Assembly (NCBI GenBank): GCA_021730635.1
Contig: JAJNNC010000025.1
Location: 1 to 35,532, forward strand
Direction: 5' to 3'
Origin: Catalimonadaceae bacterium JC749
Lineage (GTDB): Bacteria; Bacteroidota; Bacteroidia; Cytophagales; Cyclobacteriaceae
Length of the DNA: 35,532 nt
Shown here: one piece after another, positions 25,185 through 33,554 of the stretch
Numbering within the stretch: the stretch's first letter is position 1
Layout of the letters: each line of letters begins with the position of its first letter
The notes under the pieces: model-generated
Seen by the model: only the letters and a program-made list of their open reading frames with translations
The model's database searches: none
Told to the model about the DNA's origin: nothing
Translations under genes and position numbers: made by a program

Positions 25185-25715
25185 CTATTCCACAATAAAC
25201 TTTCCCTTCATGAGGGCGTAATGGCCTGGAAAACTACAGATGAAATCATAGGTTCCTTTTGGCGGGGCGGTAAAGGTAATAGTGTCAGACTCCCCCCCTC
25301 CGATTAACTTGGTATGGACAATAACAGCTTCTTCTCCTTCGGGAATATATTCGTTTTCCCGGGCGTTTAACGCTTCACTGGCAAAAGCAGCAATATCAGT
25401 ACCCGGTTTCAACAGCACAAAGTTATGCCCCATCCCCTCCTTGGGCATCTGACCGGTGTGGTTGAGGGTAAGGGTCACTTCCTGTCCCTCTTTTACTCTT
25501 AATTCTGTTTTGTCAAACTGTAACATATCACCAGCGTTCAATTCCAGCGTTACTTCATCGATAGAGGTTTGCTCAGCTACTAAAGTTTCCTGATTCCGGG
25601 TTGCTACAGTTTCCTCTTCCTGCGTTACTGTATTTTCCGTTTTACCACCACACTGGACAAAAACAAAAGCCAGGGCTACAATGATAATGGTTGTTTGTGC
25701 GTTTCTCAGTTTCAT
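25185..25715 (-). CDS. Lipoprotein azurin (type 1 blue copper protein)
   Basis: A 176-residue exported cupredoxin. The signal peptide ends in a lipobox (VFVQ-C, Cys22), so the mature protein should be lipid-anchored, followed by an acidic Thr/Glu linker of about 30 residues. The azurin domain (about 53-176) has all copper ligands: His97 (MGHNF), Cys160, His165 and Met169 in FICSFPGHYALMKG, with the azurin spacing C-x4-H-x3-M. It carries single electrons in the periplasm or at the outer membrane, for example to a cytochrome oxidase or peroxidase. The gene stands alone; no partner enzyme is beside it. The first ATG gives a proper signal peptide. Confidence 0.92.
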   Translation of the reverse strand: MKLRNAQTTIIIVALAFVFVQCGGKTENTVTQEEETVATRNQETLVAEQTSIDEVTLELNAGDMLQFDKTELRVKEGQEVTLTLNHTGQMPKEGMGHNFVLLKPGTDIAAFASEALNARENEYIPEGEEAVIVHTKLIGGGESDTITFTAPPKGTYDFICSFPGHYALMKGKFIVE

Positions 25716-26437
25716 AATGATTCATTGTTTGTTTACTGTTTATTAAATAAGACCGGGGGCAGAATTGACCACATGAATTTATTTGTTCTGCTCCTGTCTT
25801 AGGTTATAGTTTGTTTTGAGTGTAAAGTCCAGACCTTTGACTGGCACATTACTATTATGGGACAATAGGGTCATTTCACAATGGTACTTTGTTAATACAA
25901 AGGGTGTAGCGATTAATATTAGAATTTTATGCCTATAAATAAAGCTTATTTTCCCTATTCTTGTTAGAAATCTAACTCATCGAAGTAGTAAATTAATTTA
26001 ATACTAATGAAATCAGTCATCATCTGGCAATAGACAGCCTTCAAAAGCTTTACATGAAGCGTAACAGAACGGAGGTGATCAGGAAGACTTTGGAATGAAA
26101 AGATGAGTTTACCATGTATATGGGCTGTCATTACTTATGTACCAATCAGACTGAAACACTCAAACAAAAAATTATATCCGAGTGCATTCTTGCCAGGGAG
26201 GATTGTTTCTCAGCACCTACGGCTTTTCACAGGAGTACCCATATCATCCCACTACCAGTTACCTATTTTGCGCAGGTACTGCTACCTAAGCAAACCGTCA
26301 ACCTACAGGCAAATACTGGCATGAAAAGGATCTCTACCCTGCCGGATCAGCCCTGGAAAATCAGTTGAATCCCTGGCGGATTGTTTGTATATTGTATACT
26401 ACCCGGCGAAACGCTACGAATCCAGGACCCTTCCGCC
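25716..26437. other. Long intergenic region between divergent azurin and regulator genes
   Basis: About 720 bases. Short overlapping frames (26103-26324, 26114-26368) have peptide sequence without family or export features, and the TTG-led extension of the next gene from 26381 has no similarity. No repeat or hairpin stands out. Confidence 0.4.
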
Positions 26438-28396
26438 ATGAAACATGCGAATGCACTTAGCCAGGATGAAGCCTTACTTCAACAACTTAACCAGACCGTG
26501 CTGGATAACCTGGACAACGAACAGTTTGGAGTGGAAGCTTTATGCGAACAGGTGTGCATCAGCCGCTCCCATTTGCACCGCAAGCTGAAACTGCTTAAGG
26601 GGCAGTCCATCAGTCAGTTCATCCGGGCAATCAGGCTGGAAGAGGCTATGAAACTGCTCAGACAGGATGTCGCTACCGCTTCAGAAATTGCCTACCGGGT
26701 AGGTTTTGGCAGCCCTACCTATTTTCACCGGTGTTTTCGTAGACACTATGGATATTCACCCGGCGATGTCAAAAAGAGAATGGAAGATGGGTCAGAGACC
26801 GAGACCGTTCCTGTTGAGGAAAATAAAACAACCGCAGCGGGTGTACCCAATTGGCAGGAGGAAACCCAAACGACGACCTTACCCACCCCTCTTCGTTCCC
26901 GGAAAACCTTAAACAAGGTGTTAGTGCTGATGGTATTTTCCTTCGGTATTTTTTTAGCAGGATATTATTTTTACCCCCGCCAGCCTGCCCTCAGATCCAT
27001 CGCTGTACTTCCCCTTCACAATTATACGGGCGACCCCGAACAGGATTATTTTGTCAATGGCTTTCATGATGCCCTCATTGGTGCCTTGGGTCAGGTTTCA
27101 GCCCTGAGGGTCATATCTCGCACGTCTACCCTGCGATACCAATCCCATGATCTGCCCTCCTTACAGGAGATTGCCCGTGAATTGGGGGTAGAGGTCATCC
27201 TGGAAGGCTCTGTCGCAGGCTCTGGTGATCATGTACGTATTCAATTACAGTTGATCGAGGCATTTCCTGAAGAGAGACACCTATGGGCGCAGGAGTACCA
27301 GCAGGACCTGCGCAATATCCTCGTCTTACAAAGTGATGTAGTGCAGACTATTGCCCGGGAAATTCATGTGAGCCTGACACCCCAGGAAGAAACCCTGCTG
27401 GCCGCCACCCACCAGGTGAATCCGGAGGCGTACAAGGCCTACCTCAAGGGCGTATTTTACTGGGACAAACTCACAAAAAACGATCTCAACACCGCTATGG
27501 GGTACTTTGAGCTGGCCCGGCAACTAGATCCGAGTTATGCGCTGGCCCATGCAGGTATTGCCTTGGTCTGGATAGGTCGTTTGCAGCAGGGCTTCGCTTC
27601 CCACCTGGCAGGGGTTACCCCCCTAAGAACAGCGGCTATGAAAGCACTGGCATTGGACAGCACGCTTTCTGAAGTGCACTATACCTTGGGGCTGTCCGGT
27701 TGCTGGGTCGAGTGGAACTATGCCACAGCAGAAAAAGAACTACGGAAAGCCATTGCGCTGAACCCGAACAATTCTGCCGCCCGCGCCTACCTATCTCACG
27801 TTTTGAATATCCGGCACCAGCCGGAAGAATCCATGGAGCAGATAGAGTTGGCACTAGCGTTAGACCCCTTCAATCCCTTATACCAGGCCCTGTACGGGAT
27901 GAATCTGAATTTCAGCCGACAGTTTGATAAAGCCATTGATTTATTTGGCAACGCATTAAAAACGGATGCTAACCACGCTGTGGCCCTGTCTACGCTCCGG
28001 ACCACCTACCACATGAAGGGCATGTATGAAGAAGCCTTAGAGATCTGGAAAACCTCGTACGTCGCCAAACAAGACTTCCTGGCCGTGGAGGCGTTGGAGC
28101 GGGGTGCCCGGCAGGGAGGCTATCCGAACGCTTTGGAAGCCTTAGCCCGGTTGTTAATTGACCGGTCCGATACTGCCTATGTGACGCCCTGGCAAATAGG
28201 AACCCTCTTTACTCGAGCCGGAAAAAAGGAGGAAGCCATCACCTGGCTGGAGAAAGCTTATGAGGCTCACGACTCCAATATGCCCTATATCGGGGTAGAT
28301 CCGATCTTTGATAGCCTGCGAGATGACCCCCGCTTTCAGGGTTTGCTGAAGCGTATGGGGTTGACACTCCCGGAACATCCCCTGTACGCCCTTTAA
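26438..28396 (+). CDS. Membrane-tethered AraC-HTH regulator with TolB-like and TPR domains
   Basis: A 652-residue protein. Residues about 12-112 form an AraC-type double helix-turn-helix (EALCEQVCISRSHLHRKLKL and ASEIAYRVGFGSPTYFHRCF), placed at the N-terminus rather than the C-terminus. A polar linker leads to a single transmembrane helix (160-178). The extracytoplasmic part starts with a TolB-N/FlgO-like domain (about 185-295: RSIAVLPLHNYTGDPEQDYF, LGVEVILEGSV), then tetratricopeptide repeats (about 325-640). The plan parallels CadC/ToxR-type regulators, with an AraC HTH instead of a winged helix: the signal is sensed outside and the DNA bound from the membrane. The ATG at 26438 is chosen over an upstream TTG. 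The small lipoprotein downstream is a possible target; that is inference. Confidence 0.85.
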   Translation: MKHANALSQDEALLQQLNQTVLDNLDNEQFGVEALCEQVCISRSHLHRKLKLLKGQSISQFIRAIRLEEAMKLLRQDVATASEIAYRVGFGSPTYFHRCFRRHYGYSPGDVKKRMEDGSETETVPVEENKTTAAGVPNWQEETQTTTLPTPLRSRKTLNKVLVLMVFSFGIFLAGYYFYPRQPALRSIAVLPLHNYTGDPEQDYFVNGFHDALIGALGQVSALRVISRTSTLRYQSHDLPSLQEIARELGVEVILEGSVAGSGDHVRIQLQLIEAFPEERHLWAQEYQQDLRNILVLQSDVVQTIAREIHVSLTPQEETLLAATHQVNPEAYKAYLKGVFYWDKLTKNDLNTAMGYFELARQLDPSYALAHAGIALVWIGRLQQGFASHLAGVTPLRTAAMKALALDSTLSEVHYTLGLSGCWVEWNYATAEKELRKAIALNPNNSAARAYLSHVLNIRHQPEESMEQIELALALDPFNPLYQALYGMNLNFSRQFDKAIDLFGNALKTDANHAVALSTLRTTYHMKGMYEEALEIWKTSYVAKQDFLAVEALERGARQGGYPNALEALARLLIDRSDTAYVTPWQIGTLFTRAGKKEEAITWLEKAYEAHDSNMPYIGVDPIFDSLRDDPRFQGLLKRMGLTLPEHPLYAL

Positions 28397-28472
28397 CCAG
28401 ACTTAACTGATAAAAAGCATGCTCATCGCTGTTGAAGCCTACGCTGCTACGAAAAAGTAGGTTGCTGCAACA

Positions 28473-28511
28473 TAGGTACGCAAAAAAGTATACTTTTTTG
28501 CAACATACCTA
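28473..28511. terminator. Near-perfect extended palindrome after the TPR regulator
   Basis: GCAAAAAAGTA (28480-28490) is followed immediately by its reverse complement (28491-28501), forming a perfect 22-base palindrome. An outer stem TAGGTA (28473-28478) pairs with TACCTA (28506-28511) across a small internal loop. The T6 run lies inside the stem instead of after it, so it could be a two-way terminator or an operator. It is 75-115 bases after the regulator stop codon. Confidence 0.5.
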
Positions 28512-28633
28512 CTAAGCTTTCCCTGCCTGTTTATTCCACCTTTGTACAAAGCTTTTCACATTGTCAGTGGCCACGGCATACTTGTAATCCATGTGCAACA
28601 GGGGTTGTAGGAACCCGATAAATTAATACGATC

Positions 28634-29188
28634 ATGAAAAATTTAACATTCAGTATGATGGTTATGATGGCAATCGTTTTACTTTCTTTTGCATGCGATG
28701 ATGAGGAAAGTCCAAGCGCGGTTGAAATTCCTTTTGAAGCCGAATTCTTTACTGAACCCGGAGAAAACAGATTTACGGAAACCTGTCAACCTCCAGCCAG
28801 TGAAACCGATTTCTGGGGAAAAGACCATCAGGTAGGAAACGGGACTGCCACTGAAATAGGTAGTTTCACTACCGATATTACCTTTTGCGTTCACGTTGTT
28901 TTAAATGAGAATGGCGCACCAAATTTCACAGGTGGCTTTGGTAAATACACAGATGGGGAAGGATATATGGAAGCGGACAATGGAGACCGGATTTTTATAT
29001 CCATTCCGGAAGGACTTGTCAAACCAACAGAAAAACCCGGATATATATTTGAGTTTCAGGACATCATTTACATCAATGGAGGAAGTGGGCGCTTTGAAGG
29101 TGCCACAGGGAAATTACTAACAGATAGTTATGTGGGAACAGATCGGACGGACCATATATGGTCTGGCACCTTGATTTTACCAAATTGA
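28634..29188 (+). CDS. Small lipoprotein of unknown function
   Basis: A 184-residue exported protein. The N-terminus is a lipoprotein signal peptide (MMVMMAIVLLSFA-C, Cys21), followed by an acidic DDEES stretch typical of surface-destined Bacteroidota lipoproteins. The mature domain is rich in beta strands, with FTTDITFCVHVVLNENG, a GFGKYTDGEGYM strand-turn and GGSGRFEGATGKL near residue 150. The last motif occurs in secreted beta-barrel proteins of bacteria and resembles lipocalin or allene-oxide-cyclase-like folds, but no family is claimed. It follows the TPR regulator on the same strand after about 237 bases and has its own terminator. Confidence 0.7.
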   Translation: MKNLTFSMMVMMAIVLLSFACDDEESPSAVEIPFEAEFFTEPGENRFTETCQPPASETDFWGKDHQVGNGTATEIGSFTTDITFCVHVVLNENGAPNFTGGFGKYTDGEGYMEADNGDRIFISIPEGLVKPTEKPGYIFEFQDIIYINGGSGRFEGATGKLLTDSYVGTDRTDHIWSGTLILPN

Positions 29189-29203
29189 TACTGTCTCACT
29201 TTA

Positions 29204-29246
29204 AAACCATTGACACGCTTACTATAAAGTAGGGTGTCAATGGTTT
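29204..29246. terminator. Bidirectional-looking terminator after the lipoprotein gene
   Basis: AAACCATTGACAC (29204-29216) pairs perfectly over 13 bases with GTGTCAATGGTTT (29234-29246) around a 17-base loop. A and T runs at the outer ends would serve either strand. It lies just after the plus-strand lipoprotein gene and before the convergent AraC gene. Confidence 0.7.
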
Positions 29247-29382
29247 GCATTTTCCCAATGCTTTTCACAAGCCAGTAGCTAATGTTACCTTTGTCTATAT
29301 TGATCTATCGATGAATTGTGTGTTGGCTATAGCTGCTTCAAAAACTAACAATAGATGGATGCTTGTCAGCCTTCTTGGGCTA

Positions 29383-30363
29383 TTATTTTTTCAACTCACT
29401 GGGCAGGATATGATAATATTTCTTGAAAGCTGCTGTAAAATGCTGGGGATTTTGGTAACCCACCTCATAGGCGGTTTCGCTAACACTTTTGTTTTTTTCT
29501 GTCAATAGGTGTCGGGCCTGTTGCATCTTCAACTGGTGAACATATCCGAAAATGGTAGTGCCAAAGGTTGCTTTGAATCGTCTCTTCAGGTGAGATTCAT
29601 TCATCCCCACCAGTTTAGACAATTTATGAATGGTGGGAGGCTTTATCATATTCTCTTCTAATATTCTTTTGGCTTCTGTGAGCAACAGCAGGTCGTTGGC
29701 TTTTAGCGTGTCCTCTCCCTTCTGCCTTTCTTCCTGTTCTATCTGTTCTGTTTGAAGCATGAGTAATTCTAAAACTTTAGCCTCCAGAAAAATTCTCTTC
29801 ACCATAGCTTTCTTCTGGCAGTGTTTTATTTCTTCTATGACTAAATGCATGGCAGGGGTAATGGCGAAGTTCTGAGCACGCATAAATCCATAATCATTAT
29901 GTGTAATCTTATGGATAAACTGCTGTTGAAGCATGTTGCTCTGATGAAGGAGCCGCAGATAGTACGCTTTTGACAAATGAATAGCTACCAGTTCTAACTT
30001 GCCGTCAGTCGCTTGTAACTCTATAGCATCATCACAGCCATAATACAGGTTATGCTGTTTTTCACTGAAAGTATGTTGCTCTATATTGTTGCGTGTTACA
30101 ATGCTCTTTCCTTTCAGGACAAACAACATTTCTATCCCCTCTCCTTCTATCTCTCGCTGCAAACGGACTGGCTCATGAATCTCAATCTTTGCGCAGGAAA
30201 TCAAAATCTCATCAAAAGCAAACTGTATGGAGTGGCACTTGCCACTGTGAGGCGATGCCACCAAGTATTTTTTTTTAACCGCAGGAGCCTGTATAGAAAA
30301 ACTCGCTGGAAACTCATGCTCAAAAGTCCATTCGTGGAATGTGATTTCCTGTAAAGTTCCCAT
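29383..30363 (-). CDS. AraC-family regulator, PchR-like
   Basis: A 326-residue regulator with a C-terminal AraC double helix-turn-helix (about 225-326): TIHKLSKLVGMNESHLKRRFKATFGTTIFGYV and SVSETAYEVGYQNPQHFTAAFKKYYHILPSELKK. The pattern GMNESHLKRRFK and the GT-x-FGYV segment are typical of PchR-like activators, which respond to ferric siderophores. The N-terminal domain (about 60-190) contains IEMLFVLKGKSIV and fits the effector domain of this group. It is divergent from a TonB siderophore receptor with about 120 bases between, the usual genomic partner, so control of that unit is likely. The siderophore is not identified. The ATG at 30363 is the family-typical start. Confidence 0.85.
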   Translation of the reverse strand: MGTLQEITFHEWTFEHEFPASFSIQAPAVKKKYLVASPHSGKCHSIQFAFDEILISCAKIEIHEPVRLQREIEGEGIEMLFVLKGKSIVTRNNIEQHTFSEKQHNLYYGCDDAIELQATDGKLELVAIHLSKAYYLRLLHQSNMLQQQFIHKITHNDYGFMRAQNFAITPAMHLVIEEIKHCQKKAMVKRIFLEAKVLELLMLQTEQIEQEERQKGEDTLKANDLLLLTEAKRILEENMIKPPTIHKLSKLVGMNESHLKRRFKATFGTTIFGYVHQLKMQQARHLLTEKNKSVSETAYEVGYQNPQHFTAAFKKYYHILPSELKK

Positions 30364-30484
30364 GTAATTTTTCGTTTTGCGTTAGCTGAAATCCCGATTG
30401 CGTTAGCATGTTTTATAGCCAGACACCATTTTTGCAACAATTTACTACCTATTTATAATTAATCTAAATAAACTCACGATAAAC

Positions 30485-32971
30485 ATGAGAAAAATTTTTA
30501 CACTATCCAGTTTGATTTTTTTGTTACAACAGCTTCTATGGGCTCAGGATGGGACATCAATGCTGACAGGAAGAGTCAAGGGAGAAGAAAAGGCTCCTTT
30601 GTCTTCAGCCAGTATCCTGCTGGAAGGTACTGCCTGGGGCACCTCCACCGATACTTCCGGAAACTTTTTAATCAGGGGAATAGAAGCCGGTAGCTATCAG
30701 GTGAGTGTCTCCATGGTAGGCTATGACACCCAAACCAAAGCTGTTACCCTCAGTGAGGGACAAACTATGGAATTGATTTTTCAATTGAACCCTTCTCATC
30801 AGGTGCTTCAGGAAGTGGAAGTCTTTGGTCAGCCCGATAAGCAACCTGAGAAACTGGCAACCATTACCCGTTTGCCGCTGAAGCCCAGCGATCAGATACA
30901 GAGTATTTCGGTCATTTCAGACCGGCTGATAGAATTGCAGGGCAATCTGACGATTTCAGAAGCCGCCAGAAATGTACCGGGCATCTATACTTTTGCCACC
31001 TATGGCAACCAGCGGGAAAGCATGTCGGCCAGAGGTTACCGCGGTATCCCCCTGCTGAAGAATGGGGTACGGGTGAACTCTGATTTTCGGGGCATAGGCA
31101 TTCTGGCAGATATGCAGGGGGTAGAAAGCATTCAGGTGCTGAAAGGGGCTGCCGCCATTACCCAGGGCCTTGCCACTGACATAGGTAGTCCTGGCGGGGT
31201 CATCAACATTGTGACCAAGACCCCAAAATTTGAAAACACAGGCGCTGCTTCTTTACGAATCGGGAGTTGGGGGCAGGTGCGTCCTACCTTCGATGTACAG
31301 GGTGTTATCAACGAAGCGCAGACCCTGGCCTTTCGTATCAACGGTGCCTATGAGCGTGCCGATAGTTACCGGACAGGCGTCTCCCTGGAGAAATTCTACG
31401 TGAACCCTTCCCTGGAATGGCGTCCGGATGATAAAACTACCCTTACCCTGGAAATGGATTTTCTGGACGATAGCCGCACCCCGGATCCCGGAACCATCAA
31501 CCTGGGTACCAACGATGAAAACGCCATTTATGATCTGCCTTCTGAGCGGTTTTTAGGATTTTCTTCCAACCGTGCTATTACTCGAAATACTACCTATGCC
31601 GCCCGTTTTACCAGAAAATTGAATGAGCTGTGGAATCTGAGAGCCGCTTATATCTATTCCAGACTGGATATCAACTCCATTACCTCCAGCGTTTCTTCAG
31701 GAGGTGGTGGACTGCCCAGGTTAGAAGCATTTAACCAACGCTACCGAACCATAGGCGCTTCTACCCGTGTGGACAATAATTCAGTGCTACAGCTCGATCT
31801 GATCGGTCAGTCAGTTAACACAGGAACGGTGGGCCACTTACTCCAGATAGGGGTCGACTTCAGAACCAATTATCTTGAAACCGGTGGCAGCGAGCAGGCA
31901 GATTTGCATTATGTGGATATTATTGATGTATTTCAACCCATCAGCAACACTTTACCGGCAGAGGGATTCGTCTACATACCGCCCGTCAGAGATGAAGCCG
32001 GCAACATAGTAGAACCCGGACGGACAGAAACCGCTGCGATTCATCTGCTGGGAAGAGATCCCGTCACTTCCAGAAGCACTGAATATGGTCTGATGGCACA
32101 GGATGTTATCTCCCTGACAGACTGGGCACAGGTATTTCTGGGTATCCGATACAGTTCACAGGAAAGTACAGGCTCTGCCACAGACACTGAAGTCTCCAGA
32201 GGCCATGCCATGAACCCCCAGTTGGGTGTGATGCTGACGCCCAGAGATGGATTGAACCTATTTGCTTCTTACACTTCCAGCACCAGTTTAAGAGGAGCTG
32301 CCAATGTTGATGTAAATGGGAATGAACTGGGCAACCAGCGTATTGATCAGCTGGAAGCGGGGATTAAATCGGATTGGTACAACGATCGACTCCGTTTCAA
32401 TCTGACCTTGTTTAAAATTAACAATACGAATATGCCGCTTCCTGTGTATGATGCCAACTGGAATGATACTGGCTACTATCAAAAGGGGGGCAATGACGAA
32501 CGGAAAGGTGTGGAAGTAGAACTGATCGGACGAATCCTGCCCAACCTGGAAGTGGTGGCGGGCTATGCGCACATCGATGCGCAATACAAAGAGCATACCT
32601 CCTATTTTGAAGGCTCTGCCCCTTTGAATACCCCTCGCCATACAGCCAACGGCTGGGTTAATTATATTGTTAACCAGGGTGCTTTGCAAGGACTGAATAT
32701 AGGAGCCGGAGCCTATTATATCAGCGACCGTCCGATCAACGACTGGGCAACGACTGTCACCCATGAAGGGATTGTCCCTAATCAGAAACCCTTCGAGGTT
32801 GAAGCCTACACAGTAGTCAATGGCTATGTAGGCTACTATGTGGACAACTATGGCATCAGACTGTTATTCAACAATATATTTGATCAGATCGGTTATAACG
32901 CCTACAGAACCAGTTTTATTAACCAGATTGATCCCAGAAGCTTTGCAGCAGTCATAACGTACAGATTTTAG
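30485..32971 (+). CDS. TonB-dependent siderophore receptor
   Basis: An 828-residue outer-membrane receptor. Signal peptide at 1-20 (FTLSSLIFLLQQLLWA-Q). Residues about 25-105 form a carboxypeptidase-regulatory-like beta-sandwich (LTGRVKGEEKAPLSSASILL). The plug (about 125-245) has ARNVPGIYTFATYGNQRES, the FhuA/FecA-type SARGYRGIPLLKNGVR and IQVLKGAAAITQG motifs, and SPGGVINIVTK. The rest is the 22-strand barrel, ending in an aromatic residue (VITYRF). The receptor group handles ferric siderophores of the FhuA/ferrichrome type; exact ligand unknown. A PchR-like regulator lies upstream on the other strand, and a lipoprotein and a PepSY protein lie downstream. No siderophore biosynthesis genes are in the window, suggesting import of siderophores made by others. 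Confidence 0.9.
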   Translation: MRKIFTLSSLIFLLQQLLWAQDGTSMLTGRVKGEEKAPLSSASILLEGTAWGTSTDTSGNFLIRGIEAGSYQVSVSMVGYDTQTKAVTLSEGQTMELIFQLNPSHQVLQEVEVFGQPDKQPEKLATITRLPLKPSDQIQSISVISDRLIELQGNLTISEAARNVPGIYTFATYGNQRESMSARGYRGIPLLKNGVRVNSDFRGIGILADMQGVESIQVLKGAAAITQGLATDIGSPGGVINIVTKTPKFENTGAASLRIGSWGQVRPTFDVQGVINEAQTLAFRINGAYERADSYRTGVSLEKFYVNPSLEWRPDDKTTLTLEMDFLDDSRTPDPGTINLGTNDENAIYDLPSERFLGFSSNRAITRNTTYAARFTRKLNELWNLRAAYIYSRLDINSITSSVSSGGGGLPRLEAFNQRYRTIGASTRVDNNSVLQLDLIGQSVNTGTVGHLLQIGVDFRTNYLETGGSEQADLHYVDIIDVFQPISNTLPAEGFVYIPPVRDEAGNIVEPGRTETAAIHLLGRDPVTSRSTEYGLMAQDVISLTDWAQVFLGIRYSSQESTGSATDTEVSRGHAMNPQLGVMLTPRDGLNLFASYTSSTSLRGAANVDVNGNELGNQRIDQLEAGIKSDWYNDRLRFNLTLFKINNTNMPLPVYDANWNDTGYYQKGGNDERKGVEVELIGRILPNLEVVAGYAHIDAQYKEHTSYFEGSAPLNTPRHTANGWVNYIVNQGALQGLNIGAGAYYISDRPINDWATTVTHEGIVPNQKPFEVEAYTVVNGYVGYYVDNYGIRLLFNNIFDQIGYNAYRTSFINQIDPRSFAAVITYRF

Positions 32972-32993
32972 AATAACTTACCATAGTACTGGC

Positions 32994-33023
32994 AAACGGC
33001 TACGAGTCTCTCGTAGTCGTTTT
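32994..33023 (+). terminator. Hairpin between receptor and lipoprotein genes
   Basis: AAACGGCTACGAG (32994-33006) pairs with CTCGTAGTCGTTT (33010-33022) across a 3-base loop, with one G-T wobble, followed by a T-rich end. It lies 23 bases after the receptor stop. The short T tract makes it a partial terminator candidate, which would lower expression of the downstream genes relative to the receptor. Confidence 0.6.
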
Positions 33024-33056
33024 CTGTCTATTGAACGAACCGTAACCAATCACATC

Positions 33057-33485
33057 ATGAACACTAGATATTGTCTCATACTCTTCGTAATACTGGCGGC
33101 AGGCATGAGTAGCTGTGAAAAAGAGACACCCAACAATACACTTCAGTTTGAAATGAGCCGGGCTACCCTTTCCACTGATGTGCCAGCGCTTACCATCAGG
33201 CTAACCTTGGAGAGACCGGCAGAAGATAATATTCCCATAACCGTTGACATGCAAACTCTGGGAATCACACACAAAAATCAGTTTGTAGTGTCGCCTGAAT
33301 CGGTAGAGGTAAACGGAACCCTATTCCTGGCTTTTCCCAAAGGTGCTACAGAAACATCTTTTACCATCACCAAGTTGGGTAATCCGGTACTCTCCGGAGG
33401 AGAAACCATTGTATTTTCAATTGTTTCAGCGACAAATCCGGTAATCATGGGACAACCCTCCACCATGGAAATTCATTTTCAATAA
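33057..33485 (+). CDS. Small lipoprotein with Calx-beta-like fold
   Basis: A 142-residue lipoprotein: signal peptide with lipobox MSS-C (Cys20), then a beta-sandwich domain whose pattern (FEMSRATLSTDVPALTIRLTLERP, IPITVDMQT, LAFPKGATETSFTITKLGN, ETIVFSIVSATN) resembles a Calx-beta or related Ig-like domain. No enzymatic motif. It lies between a TonB receptor and a PepSY membrane protein on the same strand, so it probably serves the same uptake system, perhaps as a periplasmic or surface partner; that is inference. Its stop is about 70 bases from the next start. Confidence 0.7.
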   Translation: MNTRYCLILFVILAAGMSSCEKETPNNTLQFEMSRATLSTDVPALTIRLTLERPAEDNIPITVDMQTLGITHKNQFVVSPESVEVNGTLFLAFPKGATETSFTITKLGNPVLSGGETIVFSIVSATNPVIMGQPSTMEIHFQ

Positions 33486-33554
33486 TTTGCCGGTTCAATG
33501 CATATAAAATATCACACAATCATTCTATCTTTCAAACATTCACTCTTTCGATCT

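Noticed and set aside
26103-26368. Small genes before the AraC-TPR regulator
   Set aside because: Two overlapping frames of 73 and 84 residues with no similarity, signal peptide or consistent coding character.
29245-29508. 87-residue hydrophobic frame after the lipoprotein gene
   Set aside because: It begins within the terminator region and its second half is antisense to the AraC HTH gene.
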